Assembly: GCF_002531755.2 (NCBI RefSeq)
Contig: NZ_CP034998.1
Span: 868,001-932,000 of the forward strand
Direction of reading: 5' to 3'
Length of the DNA: 64,000 nt
Source of the DNA: Rhizobium acidisoli
Lineage (GTDB): Bacteria > Pseudomonadota > Alphaproteobacteria > Rhizobiales > Rhizobiaceae
Part shown: piece after piece, positions 27,642-36,294 of the stretch
Layout: each line of letters starts with the position of its first letter
Position numbering within the stretch: position 1 is the stretch's first letter
The notes under the pieces: model-generated
What the model saw: the letters and a program-made list of their open reading frames with translations, nothing else
Database searches by the model: none
Told to the model about the DNA's origin: nothing
Program-made: the position numbers and the translations under genes

Positions 27642-28373
27642 TTAGAGCAGCCGTATTGCCGATGTCACGATGATGATCATCGACACCGCCACCATCAGCG
27701 CCCGCACCGGCAGCCGCTTGACGAGGATGGCGCCGAAAGGAGCGGCGATGACGCCGCCGATGATCAGGCCGATCGCCGAATTGAGCTCCGACCAGCCGAG
27801 CGTCAGGATGAAGGTCAGCGAAATCGTCAGCGTCACTGCAAATTCGGTAAAATTGGTCGAGCCGATCACCCGCTTCAGGTCGTGGCCGCGGCCGACCAGC
27901 GTGCTGGTGACGACGGGGCCCCAACCGCCGCCGCCGATCGCATCGAGAACGCCACCGCAAAAGCCGACGGGCGGCACCGCCCAGTCGCGAACCTCGCGCT
28001 TGGCCGGCGGCCGAAAGGCCTTGTAGAAAATCAACAGGCCGATGGCGATCAGATAGGCCGACACGAAGGGCGCGATCACCTTGCCGTCGATATTGGCCAG
28101 CAGATAGGCGCCGATCGCGCCGCCGATCATGCCGGCTGGTGCCAGCCGCGCCACCAGACGCCAATCGACATTGCGGTGATAGGCATGCGAAATGCCGGAT
28201 GCTGCCGTGGTGAACATCTCAGCCACATGCGTCATGGCGCTGGCATTGGCCGCCGGCACCCCGAAGGCGAGAAGGCTGGTCGTCGACAGCACGCCGAAGG
28301 CCATGCCGAGTGCGCCATCGACGATCTGCGCACAGAAGCCCACCACGATGAAGAAGAAGATATCCGATGTCAT
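27642..28373 (-). CDS. TauE/SafE family sulfite/anion exporter
   Basis: 243 residues with about 7-8 hydrophobic segments. The paired motifs of the family are present: GFCAQIVDGALGMAFGVLSTTSLLAFGVPAANASA in the first half and FCGGVLDAIGGGGWGPVVTSTLVGRGHDLKRVIGSTNFTEFAV in the second. An inner-membrane permease predicted to move sulfite, sulfoacetate or similar organosulfonates. No sulfur genes are adjacent, so the substrate is open. Confidence 0.9.
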   Translation of the reverse strand: MTSDIFFFIVVGFCAQIVDGALGMAFGVLSTTSLLAFGVPAANASAMTHVAEMFTTAASGISHAYHRNVDWRLVARLAPAGMIGGAIGAYLLANIDGKVIAPFVSAYLIAIGLLIFYKAFRPPAKREVRDWAVPPVGFCGGVLDAIGGGGWGPVVTSTLVGRGHDLKRVIGSTNFTEFAVTLTISLTFILTLGWSELNSAIGLIIGGVIAAPFGAILVKRLPVRALMVAVSMIIIVTSAIRLL

Positions 28374-28430
28374 GCGGTCCCCTCAGACGAACGGTAGCAT
28401 CAGAATCCGCGATGCGGGAAAATTTTTAAT

Positions 28431-29084
28431 TCAGGCGGAAAGTCCGCGCTGTTTCAGCCGGACGATCTTGAAGAAGCCGTTCGGAAAGACCGGCAGGATC
28501 TCGGCAGCGGAAAAATCGCCGCGCCGCTCGGCCCAGGCGAGAATGCGGTGGATGCGGAAGGCCGACGACCAGCCGATGTGACGCACCAGCGGCGCCACCG
28601 CCGCCTCGATCGCGCCCTGCAGGCCGGCGCCGTCGCCGAGCTTGCTGGCCAGAATGATCTCGCCGCCCGGCCGCAGCACCCGGGCGCATTCGTCGAGCGC
28701 CCGCTCGGGCTCGGGAATCAGCGTGATGACGAAGGGCAGGCAAACCGCATCGAAAGACCGGTCGGCAAAGCGCAGCGCATGCGCATCCATCACCTCGAGC
28801 GCGCTGATATGCTGCAGCGTCTCGCGGCGCACCTTTTCGCGCGCCCGGGCGATCATATGTTCGGAAATGTCGATGCCGGTCACCCGGCAGCGGCTGGGAT
28901 AGTGCCTGAGCGTCAGGCCGGTGCCGACGCCGACTTCCAGAATATCGGTGCCGGCCGCGGCGGCGAGTGCTGCCAGCTTGCGGTGGCCGTCGCTGAGGAG
29001 GCCGCGATAGACGCGGTCATAAACCGGCGCCCAGCGCTGATAGATTTTCTGCTGATCTTCCGGCCTGCTGCCAAGCTCTGACAT
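28431..29084 (-). CDS. Class I SAM methyltransferase, PmtA-like (phospholipid N-methyltransferase type)
   Basis: 217 residues. The N-terminus QQKIYQRWAPVYDRVYRGLLSDGHRKLA and motif I ILEVGVGTGLTLRHYP are those of Rhodobacter-type phosphatidylethanolamine N-methyltransferases; EVMDAHALRFADRSFDAVCLPFVITLIPEPERALDE follows. Such enzymes methylate phosphatidylethanolamine on the way to phosphatidylcholine, a major rhizobial membrane lipid. Ubiquinone/other methyltransferases share parts of the pattern, so the assignment is likely rather than certain. Confidence 0.75.
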   Translation of the reverse strand: MSELGSRPEDQQKIYQRWAPVYDRVYRGLLSDGHRKLAALAAAAGTDILEVGVGTGLTLRHYPSRCRVTGIDISEHMIARAREKVRRETLQHISALEVMDAHALRFADRSFDAVCLPFVITLIPEPERALDECARVLRPGGEIILASKLGDGAGLQGAIEAAVAPLVRHIGWSSAFRIHRILAWAERRGDFSAAEILPVFPNGFFKIVRLKQRGLSA

Positions 29085-29192
29085 CCCGCACCTCCCTAAC
29101 GCCCAGACTTCAACTCCTAAGGGTAGCGTCCGGTTCCCCTCAAAATGTGACCGAAGGCACAGATTGGCGGAGACAGCACGGGCCGACGCAGC

Positions 29193-29519
29193 CTATCTTG
29201 GCGGCGCGAGGCCAAGCTGTTTGGCATCCAGTTCGCTGCCGATCTCCACGGTTTTCTTCTGCTTGTCATAAACGCAGATCTGGGCGACCAGCCCCTTGGC
29301 GCCCTTCGGCTTGCCCGTCACCAAGGCCAGCCCGTAATGGCTGGTGCCGAAGGGATCGACGCGGGCGGCAGGCCTTTCGAGCGTGACCGCCGCCTTCTTG
29401 CACTTGGCCTCGACATCGGCTGCCAGCTGTTTCCAGGCATCGTCCGAAGAGGCATGAGCTGCGCCCGCGAGACTAATAAGCGCGGCAATGGTCAGAAGCG
29501 GGATTATATTCCTGTTCAT
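29193..29519 (-). CDS. Small secreted protein
   Basis: 108 residues from ATG 29519, where a Sec signal peptide starts (MNRNIIPLLTIAALISLAG, cleavage near AHA-SS). The mature part (about 84 residues) has two Cys (one in VEAKCKKAA, one in AQICVYDK), possibly a periplasmic disulfide. No family recognised. The frame remains open upstream to 29690 without a ribosome site. Confidence 0.65.
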   Translation of the reverse strand: MNRNIIPLLTIAALISLAGAAHASSDDAWKQLAADVEAKCKKAAVTLERPAARVDPFGTSHYGLALVTGKPKGAKGLVAQICVYDKQKKTVEIGSELDAKQLGLAPPR

Positions 29520-29731
29520 ATCGGGTCTCCGTTGCAGTGAATCGCCGGGGAAGCGGTTTTCGAGGCGGGCATCCCAGGCGATTTGCGCGACCGATTCCAA
29601 CGCTGCAACTGAGGCAAATTTTCCTTCGACGGATCGTTTTTTGACATTTCGCTGGTTGCCTCTCCCCTTTCCCCTCCTATGTTCCGCCACACCTGCCGAT
29701 GACGCAATCTATTGCCAAGAGGAGATCTGAC

Positions 29732-30334
29732 ATGGCTTTCGAATTGCCTGAACTTCCCTATGATTACGAAGCGCTTGCTCCCTTCATGTCGAAGGAAACG
29801 CTGGAGTTTCACCACGACAAGCACCATAAGGCCTATGTCGACAACGGCAACAAGCTCGCCGCCGAAGCCGGTCTTTCGGATCTGTCGCTCGAAGACGTCG
29901 TCAAGAAGTCCTTCGGCACCAATGCCGGCCTCTTCAACAACGCTGCCCAGCACTACAACCACATCCATTTCTGGAAGTGGATGAAGAAGGGCGGCGGCGG
30001 CAACAAGCTGCCGGGCAAGCTCGAAGCAGCTTTCGCCTCCGATCTCGGCGGCTACGACAAGTTTAAGGCCGATTTCGCCAATGCCGGCGCCACCCAGTTC
30101 GGCTCCGGCTGGGCCTGGGTTTCCGTCAAGAACGGCAAGCTCGAAATCTCCAAGACCCCGAACGGCGAAAACCCGCTCGTCCACGGCGCCACCCCGATCC
30201 TCGGCGTCGACGTCTGGGAACACTCCTATTACATCGACTATCGCAACGCCCGCCCGAAATATCTCGAGGCCTTCGTCGATAGCCTGATCAACTGGGACTA
30301 CGTCCTCGAGCGCTACGAAGAAGCCACGAAGTAA
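29732..30334 (+). CDS. sodB: Superoxide dismutase (Fe/Mn family)
   Basis: 200 residues from ATG 29732 behind AGGAGAT. Metal ligands are present in order: His27 in LEFHHDKHHKAY, His in NNAAQHYNHIHFW, and Asp/His in DVWEHSYYIDYRN. It dismutates superoxide to hydrogen peroxide and oxygen in the cytoplasm and protects against respiratory and nodulation-associated oxidative stress. Fe versus Mn use cannot be fixed by eye. A strong terminator lies 52 bases downstream. Confidence 0.95.
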   Translation: MAFELPELPYDYEALAPFMSKETLEFHHDKHHKAYVDNGNKLAAEAGLSDLSLEDVVKKSFGTNAGLFNNAAQHYNHIHFWKWMKKGGGGNKLPGKLEAAFASDLGGYDKFKADFANAGATQFGSGWAWVSVKNGKLEISKTPNGENPLVHGATPILGVDVWEHSYYIDYRNARPKYLEAFVDSLINWDYVLERYEEATK

Positions 30335-30386
30335 GCAGCACCAGACTCACCGCCATGGGCGGCGATGTCTCTGCTCTTCAATTCAG

Positions 30387-30418
30387 CACCCGGCGCCCAA
30401 ACGCCGGGTGTTTCGTTT
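30387..30418 (+). terminator. Terminator after sodB
   Basis: CACCCGGCG (30387-30395) pairs perfectly with CGCCGGGTG (30402-30410) across a 6-base loop, followed by TTTCGTTTT. Confidence 0.85.
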
Positions 30419-30464
30419 TATGCGCCCGTCGCGAAACCTTGAAGTTCTGAGCGCCCAAAGATCA

Positions 30465-31160
30465 ATGATGAAGCAGCTTCCCTTCAAGCCCGAAGCCGTC
30501 CTGTTCGACATGGACGGCCTAATTTTCGATACCGAGGCTTTGTATCGGGACGCCGTTATCATGGCCGCTAAGGAAAATGGGTTTGAAATCCCGGTCTCCG
30601 TCTATCTGGAAACGGTTGGATTACCCAGCACGTCGGCCAGAGCGCTTTTGGGCATGCACCTTGGCGGTGAATTTCCCATCGAGGACTTGTGGAAACAAGC
30701 TTCGGATCGGTTCCAGACGATGGTCGCAACAGAGCTGCACCTCAAGCCGGGGGTCATTGAAATATTGGACTGGCTGGAGGAAATCCAACTTCCGTGGGCC
30801 ATCGTCACCTCCTCCGATCATGACACAGTGCTTAGCCATCTGCTGGCGGTGAATCTGAAGGATCGCTTTGTGCATATCATTGCCCGCGGAGATTATGCCG
30901 CGGCGAAACCTCATCCGGAGCCGTATCTGAAAGCCACAAGCCGGTTAGGGGTGAACCCGCTCCGTTGTGTTGCACTCGAGGATTCCCACGACGGTGTGCT
31001 TTCGGCATCTCGTGCCGGTCTGATGACCATAATGGTGCCCGACCTCGTTCAGCCGACGCCGGACATTGAAAATCTATGTGCCTATGTCGCACCAGATCTA
31101 CACGACGTTCTGGCGGTTTTGATCGATAGGCTCCGCACACTCGGAGATCTCGACAGTTGA
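30465..31160 (+). CDS. HAD superfamily hydrolase (beta-phosphoglucomutase-like)
   Basis: 231 residues from ATG 30465 (MMKQLPFKPEAVLFDMDG). The open frame reaches 30408, inside the sodB terminator, so the later start is preferred, although its ribosome site is weak. HAD motif I is FDMDGLIFD (nucleophile Asp15, acid/base Asp17), motif II is VTSSD, and motif III/IV is KPHPEPYL...VALEDSHDGVLSA. A C1-type cap between motifs I and II fits the phosphoglycolate phosphatase/beta-PGM branch. Base composition is somewhat less GC-rich than its neighbours. Phosphorylated sugar substrate unknown. Confidence 0.85.
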   Translation: MMKQLPFKPEAVLFDMDGLIFDTEALYRDAVIMAAKENGFEIPVSVYLETVGLPSTSARALLGMHLGGEFPIEDLWKQASDRFQTMVATELHLKPGVIEILDWLEEIQLPWAIVTSSDHDTVLSHLLAVNLKDRFVHIIARGDYAAAKPHPEPYLKATSRLGVNPLRCVALEDSHDGVLSASRAGLMTIMVPDLVQPTPDIENLCAYVAPDLHDVLAVLIDRLRTLGDLDS

Positions 31161-31225
31161 CGCAGTTCGATCATGGTTTAGGACATCGTCACATCCCTGT
31201 CACCGGCCGCTCCTAATCACGCTCC

Positions 31226-32071
31226 ATGTCCTCTTCCGCTCTTCCCCTGTTCCGCTTCGGCATCATCGCCGACCCGCAATATGCGGCAATCGCTCCGCAT
31301 GCGGCCATGGACCGCTATTACGCCAACAGCCTCGCCAAACTCGCCGAGGCGATCGAGGTCTTCAACGGCGAGGAATTGAGCTTCGTCATGACGCTTGGCG
31401 ATGTCATCGACCGCAGCTTCAAAAGCTTCGACGACATCCTGTCGGTCTATAAGAGACTGCGGCACGAGGCGCTCTTCCTGCTCGGCAATCACGACTTCTC
31501 GGTCTCCGCGGGCCATCTTTCCGAAATCTCTACGCGTCTCGGCATGCCGTCGCCCTATTACAGCTTCCGCCGCCACGGCTGGCGCTTCGTCGTGCTCGAC
31601 GGCAACGAGGTCAGCACCTTCGCGCCGCCCGAAGGCCATCCGCATCGCGCCCTTGCGGCAAAGATGCTGGCGGACCTGCAGGCGAGGGGCGAAAGAAACG
31701 CCCATCCGTGGAACGGCGCGCTGAGCGACGAGCAGTTCGCCTGGCTCGGCGATGAGATCGCAAGCGCTGCCGCGGCCGGCGAGAAGGTGATTGTCATGAA
31801 TCACTATCCGGTCTACCCCGCGGGCGAGCACGATATGTGGGACTGCGACCACATTGTCGCGCTGCTCGCCGCGCACGACAACGTCGTCGCCTATTTGAAC
31901 GGCCATAACCACGCCGGCAATTACGGCAAGGTCGGCGCCTGCCACTTCGTCAATTTTAAGGGCGTGGTCGACACCGAGAGCGAAAACGCCTTCGCCATCG
32001 TCGAACTCCACCCCGACTATATTGAAATCCGCGGCTTCGGTCGTGAGGAGAGCCGGACGCTGGATTATTAG
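31226..32071 (+). CDS. Calcineurin-like metallophosphoesterase (ADPRibase-Mn-like)
   Basis: 281 residues. The five metallophosphoesterase blocks appear in order: FGIIADPQY, MTLGDVIDR, LLGNHDFSV, VIVMNHYPVYP, and NGHNHAGNYG. The DPQYA start and overall length resemble Mn-dependent ADP-ribose/CDP-alcohol diphosphatases. Cytosolic (no signal peptide). The reaction predicted is hydrolysis of a nucleotide diphosphate-linked small molecule; unverified. Confidence 0.85.
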   Translation: MSSSALPLFRFGIIADPQYAAIAPHAAMDRYYANSLAKLAEAIEVFNGEELSFVMTLGDVIDRSFKSFDDILSVYKRLRHEALFLLGNHDFSVSAGHLSEISTRLGMPSPYYSFRRHGWRFVVLDGNEVSTFAPPEGHPHRALAAKMLADLQARGERNAHPWNGALSDEQFAWLGDEIASAAAAGEKVIVMNHYPVYPAGEHDMWDCDHIVALLAAHDNVVAYLNGHNHAGNYGKVGACHFVNFKGVVDTESENAFAIVELHPDYIEIRGFGREESRTLDY

Positions 32072-32224
32072 GCTGGGAGAGATTGTCGATAAAAGTTGGC
32101 CAACTGCTGCTTATGTCATGCTCGGCCTTTACCGACCCTATGACAGAAATTGACCGAGATTGCGGGGTACCTCTCCGAAGAAGCGCCCAACTCGCCGACG
32201 GTGAGTTTGGCGGAACGCAACCCC

Positions 32225-32265
32225 ACCCTCCGTCATCCTCGGCCTTTGAGCCGAGGGGGCAGATG
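32225..32265. repeat. Degenerate intergenic hairpin
   Basis: CCGTCATCCTCGGCctttgaGCCGAGGGGG, a relative of the tcctcggg-type hairpin at 112-222. The rest of the 317-bp gap (32072-32388) holds nothing I recognise. Confidence 0.45.
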
Positions 32266-32388
32266 TCGGCGGTCCTTTGGCGACGTCGAAGATGTGCCAG
32301 GCACGAAAGCGCTTCCCCGGGGCCGCATGGCGCTGATCTCCCGCTCGTGCCTAAACTCTGCCAACCTGTTCGCATAAACGCCCGTCCG

Positions 32389-33081
32389 CTACACCGGCAC
32401 AGCCTTCTCCGTCCAGCCGCTCGTCCACAATTCCCGCAACCTGTCGCCATCACCCTTGAAGAACGCGTCGCGTGCCGCGCAGTGCTCCACCCGGTCGCTG
32501 CGGAAATTGCGGATGGCTTGGCGCAGCTCGCACCAGGCGACGATGTTGGCGGTCTGCGAATAATAGATCAGAGCGATCGGTTGGATCGTCCGCTCGCTGG
32601 CGCGGCCGACTTCGTCGCGGTAGCCGAGCATGAGTTTGCATTCGTCGCGGATCGCCCGGCGCACGATCGCGAGATCGAAGCCCGCCGGCTGCGCGATCGA
32701 GCCCCAGGCATAGAGTGCCTTGCTATCCATCGCCTGGCGGAGCGGCGCCGGCACGGCGCCTGATATCTTCCGGTTGACCCGGCGGGCGGCCTGTTTCAGC
32801 TCCTCGTCGGCCGTGCGTTCGAGCAGCGCCAGCGACAGCACGATCGCTTCCATCTCCTCGATCGAGAACATCAGCGGCGGCAGGTCGAAGCCCGGCCGCA
32901 TGATGTAGCCGATGCCGCGCCCGCCCTCAATCGGCACCCGCATCGCCTGAAGGGCGGCGATGTCGCGATAGATCGACCGCACGGTCACCTCGAGCGTTTC
33001 GGCCATCACAGCCGCCGTCATCGGCTTTCTGGCGAGCCTCAGGATCTGAATGATCTCGAAAAGCCGCGAGGCCTTGCGCAT
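32389..33081 (-). CDS. YafY-type HTH regulator with WYL domain
   Basis: 230 residues. An HTH_11 domain at the N-terminus (RKASRLFEIIQILRLARKPMTAAVMAETLEVTVRSIYRDIAALQA) is followed by a WYL domain (about 135-205) containing ALIYYSQTANIVAWCELRQAIRNFRSDRV. A GGGAGAGG site precedes the ATG. Divergent from the LysE gene, with CTGACA-N6-TGTCAG between them, so it probably represses itself and that exporter. The ligand sensed by the WYL domain is unknown. Confidence 0.9.
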   Translation of the reverse strand: MRKASRLFEIIQILRLARKPMTAAVMAETLEVTVRSIYRDIAALQAMRVPIEGGRGIGYIMRPGFDLPPLMFSIEEMEAIVLSLALLERTADEELKQAARRVNRKISGAVPAPLRQAMDSKALYAWGSIAQPAGFDLAIVRRAIRDECKLMLGYRDEVGRASERTIQPIALIYYSQTANIVAWCELRQAIRNFRSDRVEHCAARDAFFKGDGDRLRELWTSGWTEKAVPV

Positions 33082-33106
33082 TTTGCCTCTCCCATCCCTT
33101 AGGCTC

Positions 33107-33124
33107 CTGACAATACACTGTCAG
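33107..33124. promoter_or_regulatory. Candidate WYL-regulator operator
   Basis: CTGACA-atacac-TGTCAG, perfect 6-bp inverted repeat in the gap between the divergent YafY-type regulator (start 33081) and LysE gene (start 33212). Confidence 0.6.
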
Positions 33125-33211
33125 TTGGGTTTGCGTATAGAGCCGCCTATCGGATTGAAATCAATCAGGGTCTTTCAAAACGGCCCATGCACCGGCAAGG
33201 CGGTAACTGAC

Positions 33212-33847
33212 ATGAACTACCATGAAAACCTCTGGCTCTTCTTCACCCTTCTCTTCGGCATCATCATCGTGCCGGGCATGGATATGCTCTTCGTGCTCGC
33301 CAATTCGCTGACCGGCGGCGTCAGGCGGGGGCTGGCGGCGACAGGCGGCATCATGGCCGGCGGCGCCGTGCATTCGGCCTATGGCGCGGCCGGCGTCGGT
33401 CTGCTCGTCACCATGCTGCCGCAGCTTTTCAACGTTCTGCTCGTTGCCGGCGTCGCCTACATGATCTGGATCGGCATTTCGCTGATCCGCAGTTCGATCA
33501 CCGTCGAGGCGGTCGGGCCGGGCACGGCGCGCTCCGGCTGGCGCGCCTTCCGCCAGGGCGCCGTCACCTGTCTCGTCAATCCGAAGGCCTATATCTTCAT
33601 GTTCGCCGTCTATCCGCAGTTCCTGCGACCGGAATACGGCCCGGTCTGGATGCAGGGCCTGATCATGGGCGCCATGACGGTTGCCACCCAGTTCGCCATC
33701 TACGGCACGCTGGCGATGACGGCCGGCCGCAGCCGTGACCTGCTTGTCGCCAATCCCGACGTCACGGCCCTTGTCGGTCGCTTCGCCGGGCTGCTCCTGG
33801 TTGCGGTCTCCGCCTTCAGCCTCTGGCAGGGTTGGAAAAGCGCCTGA
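33212..33847 (+). CDS. LysE/RhtB family amino acid exporter
   Basis: 211 residues from ATG 33212; the frame upstream to 33050 is not homologous. Six hydrophobic segments and the LysE motif GIIIVPGMDMLFVLANSLTGGVRRGLAATGGIMAGGAVHS near the N-terminus, plus LVNPKAYIFMFAVYPQF. It exports amino acids or derivatives across the inner membrane. Probably controlled by the divergent WYL regulator; the exported compound is unknown. Confidence 0.9.
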   Translation: MNYHENLWLFFTLLFGIIIVPGMDMLFVLANSLTGGVRRGLAATGGIMAGGAVHSAYGAAGVGLLVTMLPQLFNVLLVAGVAYMIWIGISLIRSSITVEAVGPGTARSGWRAFRQGAVTCLVNPKAYIFMFAVYPQFLRPEYGPVWMQGLIMGAMTVATQFAIYGTLAMTAGRSRDLLVANPDVTALVGRFAGLLLVAVSAFSLWQGWKSA

Positions 33848-33889
33848 GCCTTCAAGCCCCCTGATGCGGCGGCAGAAATCGCGACATCT

Positions 33890-34174
33890 TCAGCAGTGAC
33901 TGGCGGCAGTCCTGCGGAGATGTTCTCTTATCATCGCGCGAAATTCGCTGAATGTCTGGAACCCGATGTGCCGTACGAATCGGTGGACCGTCGTTGGAGA
34001 AACGCGACACCTGCGCGCAACCGCGGCAGCACTTTCAAAGGCCGTCATCTCCGGCTTTTCCAGGATCTCCCTTGCGACGTCTTCGAGACCAATTGGGAAC
34101 ATGAGCTGTCGGCGGGCGATCAGGCACTTCAATTCGTGCAGTGTCGACGGAGGAGAGGGCTGATCCTGTAGCAT
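33890..34174 (-). pseudogene. Truncated RpiR-type regulator (HTH only)
   Basis: 94 residues from ATG 34174 (MLQDQPSPPSTLHELKCLIA). It contains a complete RpiR N-terminal helix-turn-helix (FPIGLEDVAREILEKPEMTAFESAAAVARRCRVSPTTVHRFVRHIGFQTFSEFRAMIREHL) and stops just after it. Full RpiR proteins have about 280 residues with a C-terminal SIS sugar-phosphate-binding domain, which is absent; only 42 bases separate the stop from the LysE gene end. It follows the isomerase gene at 34224 by about 50 bases. It could be a relic or a mini-regulator that binds DNA without sensing ligand. Confidence 0.65.
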
Positions 34175-34223
34175 TGCAATCACTTTCGAAAGAACACCTT
34201 TCGAGCAAGCGCGCTGCGCTCGG

Positions 34224-35183
34224 CTAGATCGCCTGCGGCTTGAAATCGCTCGCTGCAACCGGCATGACGCCCTGCAAAAGCGCTACGGACTTTTCCAGCC
34301 CTTCTAGGCTGTTCAGAAGCACGTCCTCATGCTCGATGGAGAGCCAGCCATCGTAACCGGCCATCTTCAGCCTGTAGCAAAACTGCCGCCACCATTCTTC
34401 GCCATGGCCAAATCCCAGCGTGATGTAGGACCAACTGCGCGCCGGGATGTCCATCAGGCTGCCGTTCTCCAGAAGGCTGGTGACGGCCTGCTTCGGCCCG
34501 TTGAGGAAGGTGTCCTTGGCATGCACGTGGTAGACGGCGTCGCCGAGCGCTTCTGCGGCCACAAGAGGATCGGCACCCATCCAGAAGAGATGTGACGGAT
34601 CCAGATTCGCACCGACGACCGGGCCGACGGCTTCGCGAAGCTTCAACAGCGAAGGCACATTATAGACGCACTGGTTGCCGTGCAGTTCCAACGCGATGCG
34701 TTCCACACCGTGATCCCTGGCGAGCGCCACGATCTTGGTCCAGTACGGGAGGAGCTTCTCCTCCCACTGGTAGCGAAGGATCGCCTGCGTTTCCGGCGGC
34801 CACGAGGAAACCACCCAATTCGGCATGGTGTCGGTAGCATTCCCGGCTGGAAGTCCTGACATCGCGCAAACGGTCTTAATGCCCAGCTCGCCCGCTGCGC
34901 GGATTGTATCCTCAAGACCCTGCCTCTGGGCAGGATCGGTCGGATGCAGCGGATTTCCGTTGGCGTTCAAACTGATCACTTCCAGTTTGCGGTCGGCGAA
35001 AGCTCTGAGGAATGATTTCTGCGCATTCTTGTCCCGCAGGATCGTCGACAGATTGAAATGCGGCGCCGTCGACCAGCCGCAGGTATTGACCTCGACGCCG
35101 GAGACCCCCAGCCTTCGAGCGTGATCGAGCATCGCCTCGAAGGGCAGCCCACCGAGGCTGTCTGATACGAATCCCAGTTTCAT
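34224..35183 (-). CDS. Sugar phosphate isomerase/epimerase (TIM barrel)
   Basis: 319 residues from ATG 35183, which overlaps the stop of the upstream dehydrogenase by 3 bases (translational coupling). Xylose-isomerase-like fold: LEVISLNANGNPLHPTDPAQR, VERIALELHGNQCVYN, VVGANLDPSHLFWMGAD, VYHVHAKDTFLN and WLSIEHEDVL carry the expected metal-binding Glu/Asp/His residues. It probably isomerises the product of the adjacent Gfo/Idh/MocA dehydrogenase. Exact substrate not determined. Confidence 0.88.
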   Translation of the reverse strand: MKLGFVSDSLGGLPFEAMLDHARRLGVSGVEVNTCGWSTAPHFNLSTILRDKNAQKSFLRAFADRKLEVISLNANGNPLHPTDPAQRQGLEDTIRAAGELGIKTVCAMSGLPAGNATDTMPNWVVSSWPPETQAILRYQWEEKLLPYWTKIVALARDHGVERIALELHGNQCVYNVPSLLKLREAVGPVVGANLDPSHLFWMGADPLVAAEALGDAVYHVHAKDTFLNGPKQAVTSLLENGSLMDIPARSWSYITLGFGHGEEWWRQFCYRLKMAGYDGWLSIEHEDVLLNSLEGLEKSVALLQGVMPVAASDFKPQAI

Positions 35184-36184
35184 GCGTAAAACTCCGGTTT
35201 TGCGATCATTTCCACGGGTGTCTTGCGGCCGTCGTTCAAGGCTTTGACGCCGGCCTCGGCGACCTTTGCGGCGCAGTATCCATCCCAACTGCTCGAGGCG
35301 ATGTTCGGGAATACTCCGGTTTCAACGAAACGAAGGAAGGCGCGGTTCTGACGGCGATAGGCTTCGGCATAGCGCCCGCGCCAATCAGCGTCGTAGCTTG
35401 TGCTCTGGCCGAGTTCCCGGTCGACGCGAGTGTAGTTGACGGCGTTCATGGCAATAGTCGCCTTCTCCCCAACCAGTTCGGCGCGGACGTCGTATCCGTA
35501 GGCTGCGTTGTTGTTGATCTCGATATTGACCAGCTGTTCGTCCGCCGTTTCGAGCACCATATAGACCGGTGCGACCAGCGAGTCGGAACGCTTCGGCTGG
35601 AAGGCGGAGATCGATACGTATTCGGTGTCGAGGACGTGGCGGACGACATCGAACTCGTGCGGGGCGGAATTGGTGATCGCCATCGCTCCGGTGAAGTCTG
35701 AGGCGGGCGTTGCGACATTTCGATGAAAATTGTGCATCATCAAGGCTCGGCCAATCGCACCGTGCTCCAGAGCCCGCTTCATTTCGACATAGGACTGGTC
35801 GAAGCGGCGCATGAAGCCGAGCATGATGAACTTCGATCCCGAGGCTTCTTCCGCCTGCATGATCTCCACGCATTCTTGCGAGGACTGCGACAGCGGCTTT
35901 TCGCAGAGAGCCCGTTTGCCGGATTTTATGCAGGAGAGCGACAAGGGCGCGTGGGTGAAATCGGGGCTTGCGATAATAACCGCATCCACGTCCGGACGAG
36001 CGGCGACCCGGTCGGGATCAGAGTCGACATCATGGGCGTTGTAGGCGTCTGCCACTCTGCGGGCGCGGTCTGCATCCATGTCGCAGACGACCTGGAGGTG
36101 CGCCCCAGGCAGATCTTCCGCCACGATACGCGCGTGGTCGGCTCCCATCAGTCCCGCCCCGATGACGGCGATCCTTACTGTCAT
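35180..36184 (-). CDS. Gfo/Idh/MocA family oxidoreductase
   Basis: 334 residues from ATG 36184 (MTVRIAVIGAGLMGADHARIV). The Rossmann motif is GAGLMGADH, followed by CEKPLSQSSQE, the family catalytic EKP block, and a C-terminal alpha/beta domain with NSAPHEFDVVRHVL (Asp/His active-site region). NAD(P)-dependent dehydrogenase of a sugar or cyclitol; inositol 2-dehydrogenase-like. Part of the leftward ABC transporter operon, overlapping the next gene by 4 bases. Confidence 0.9.
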   Translation of the reverse strand: MTVRIAVIGAGLMGADHARIVAEDLPGAHLQVVCDMDADRARRVADAYNAHDVDSDPDRVAARPDVDAVIIASPDFTHAPLSLSCIKSGKRALCEKPLSQSSQECVEIMQAEEASGSKFIMLGFMRRFDQSYVEMKRALEHGAIGRALMMHNFHRNVATPASDFTGAMAITNSAPHEFDVVRHVLDTEYVSISAFQPKRSDSLVAPVYMVLETADEQLVNIEINNNAAYGYDVRAELVGEKATIAMNAVNYTRVDRELGQSTSYDADWRGRYAEAYRRQNRAFLRFVETGVFPNIASSSWDGYCAAKVAEAGVKALNDGRKTPVEMIAKPEFYA

Positions 36185-36294
36185 TTCGATAATTCCTGTC
36201 GTTTGGAGAACCAGCGATTTGCGGCTTGCAAGCACTGCCCCTGGCGGGAAACGCGTGCCGGGAGCCCCATCCCGGCACGCACCCTTAGGAGGGC

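Noticed and set aside
29641..29682. TTGACA and CTATGT as a sodB promoter
   Set aside because: Spacing is about 30 bp, too wide for a sigma-70 promoter.
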